A stretch of DNA of 21,241 nt from Flavobacteriales bacterium (GTDB taxonomy: Bacteria; Bacteroidota; Bacteroidia; Flavobacteriales_D; CANHHI01), in NCBI GenBank assembly GCA_947460225.1, contig CANHHI010000010.1, forward strand, positions 1 through 21,241, written 5' to 3'. Below, piece after piece: positions 20,642 to 21,241 of this stretch. Position 1 is the stretch's first letter, and the number at the start of each line of letters is the position of its first letter. Made by a program: the position numbers and the translations under genes. The notes under the pieces were generated by a model that saw only the letters and a program-made list of their open reading frames with translations, was not told the origin of the DNA and did no database searches.

Positions 20642-21241
20642 ATGCTTATACGATTTACCGTTGAAAACTTTCTGTCTTTTAACGACAGGATAAGTTTTTC
20701 TATGCTACCAACTAGCAAGGAACGTCGTTTTAATAGTCATAAAACAAATAAAATAAAAGGGATTTCTGTTTTAAAGGCAGCCATAATATTTGGTGCAAAT
20801 GCCTCTGGAAAATCTAATTTGATTAAAGCCATAGCATTTGGACAAAAACTGGTGTTACGTGGTAGAAATGAAAATGAGATTATAGACAAAGACGACCAGA
20901 TGTTTAAGTTGTTTTCTAAAACCAATAAGAAAACAACAAGCCGTATGGAATATGAAATTCAACATAAAAATAAGAATTATGCTTATGGGTTTGTGTTTGA
21001 TGCCAAAGAAATAAAAGAAGAGTGGTTGTATGAAATAAAAAAGAACGCAGAAGATATAAAAATTTTTGAGCGCAAAAACACCAGCGAATTTGATGTGGAG
21101 TTTCTCCGCAATAGCAACGAATCTAAATCTAGTTTTCTTGATTTTTTGGTAGAATCCACACGCAAAAACCAATTGTTTATTAAGCATGTTGGGCAGTTAA
21201 ATACGCACAAGTTGAATATAAAAGCAATAGATGATGTAACA
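20642..21241 (+). CDS. AAA15-type ATPase (COG1106-like), 3' end outside window
   Basis: Two hundred codons are visible, open to the right edge. The protein starts MLIRFTVENFLSFNDRISFSML, the usual opening of the AAA15/RloA-like branch of SMC-type ATPases, and has Walker A GANASGKSNLIKAI at residues 51-64. The next 130 residues are Lys/Glu-rich with beta strands (MEYEIQHKNKNYAYGFVFD), as in the insert between the ATPase halves. Relatives are often paired with RloB-like or nuclease genes in phage defence or restriction islands. The coding sequence appears more AT-rich than its neighbours, hinting at recent acquisition. The signature motif, Walker B and any partner lie outside the window, so a defence role is only inferred. 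Confidence 0.82.
   Translation, partial: MLIRFTVENFLSFNDRISFSMLPTSKERRFNSHKTNKIKGISVLKAAIIFGANASGKSNLIKAIAFGQKLVLRGRNENEIIDKDDQMFKLFSKTNKKTTSRMEYEIQHKNKNYAYGFVFDAKEIKEEWLYEIKKNAEDIKIFERKNTSEFDVEFLRNSNESKSSFLDFLVESTRKNQLFIKHVGQLNTHKLNIKAIDDVT

Overview
This window comes from a member of the phylum Bacteroidota. The signs are promoter elements of the Bacteroidota type (TAnnTTTG, sometimes with TTTG about 19-23 bp upstream), no clear Shine-Dalgarno sequences, and families typical of the phylum: DUF6089 barrel, DUF6428 arsenic-associated protein, small DUF898 membrane protein and SDR-type threonine dehydrogenase. Base composition is AT-rich. I do not name a genus. Most genes are ordinary chromosomal housekeeping genes; the unusual content sits in the gene-free gaps.

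Layout. (1) 1-1540: 3' part of sdhA, the succinate dehydrogenase/fumarate reductase flavoprotein, with no iron-sulfur subunit gene behind it. (2) 1541-1852: a gap full of palindromes. (3) 1865-6056: secA, a DUF6089 outer-membrane barrel gene and an arsR-type regulator, packed tightly. (4) 6064-6684: a short repeat, then a promoter overlapped by two tandem palindromes, then a DUF6428 gene. (5) 6735-7305, minus strand: a small DUF898 membrane protein and a coding remnant. (6) 7339-9718: capA-like, elbB and rsmE, overlapping each other. (7) 9716-10241: a 520-bp gap between convergent genes. It holds an apparently free-standing structured RNA of about 190 nt with its own promoter and terminator, flanked by palindromic repeats. 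(8) 13730-10239, minus strand: hemJ-like, lipB, a DUF389 membrane protein and fabD as one likely operon. (9) 13824-14768: threonine dehydrogenase. (10) 14831-14989, minus strand: rpmH (L34), a 52-residue gene. (11) 15162-16594: DEDDh exonuclease and a fumarylacetoacetase-family hydrolase. (12) 16651-20532: YceI-like lipoprotein, a periplasmic chaperone-like lipoprotein, surA, an FtsB/DivIC protein and recR, nearly all overlapping. (13) 20642 to the end: 5' part of an AAA15-type ATPase with its own strong promoter, possibly the edge of a defence or accessory region.

The observations most worth following are four. First, the RNA at 9873-10063: its ends pair perfectly over 13 bp, giving a 6S-like outline, and a second 14-bp long-range pairing competes with its terminator. 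Second, a double-hairpin unit starts exactly at the stop codons of both rsmE and fabD, with the same loops and linker but compensated stem changes. Third, a MITE-like repeat family (AAGCCC ends) has three copies, one of which now forms the N-terminal coding sequence of surA. Fourth, tandem palindromes lie over the DUF6428 promoter beside an ArsR gene.

All assignments come from reading the sequence and from knowledge of the families. No database search or folding program was run.
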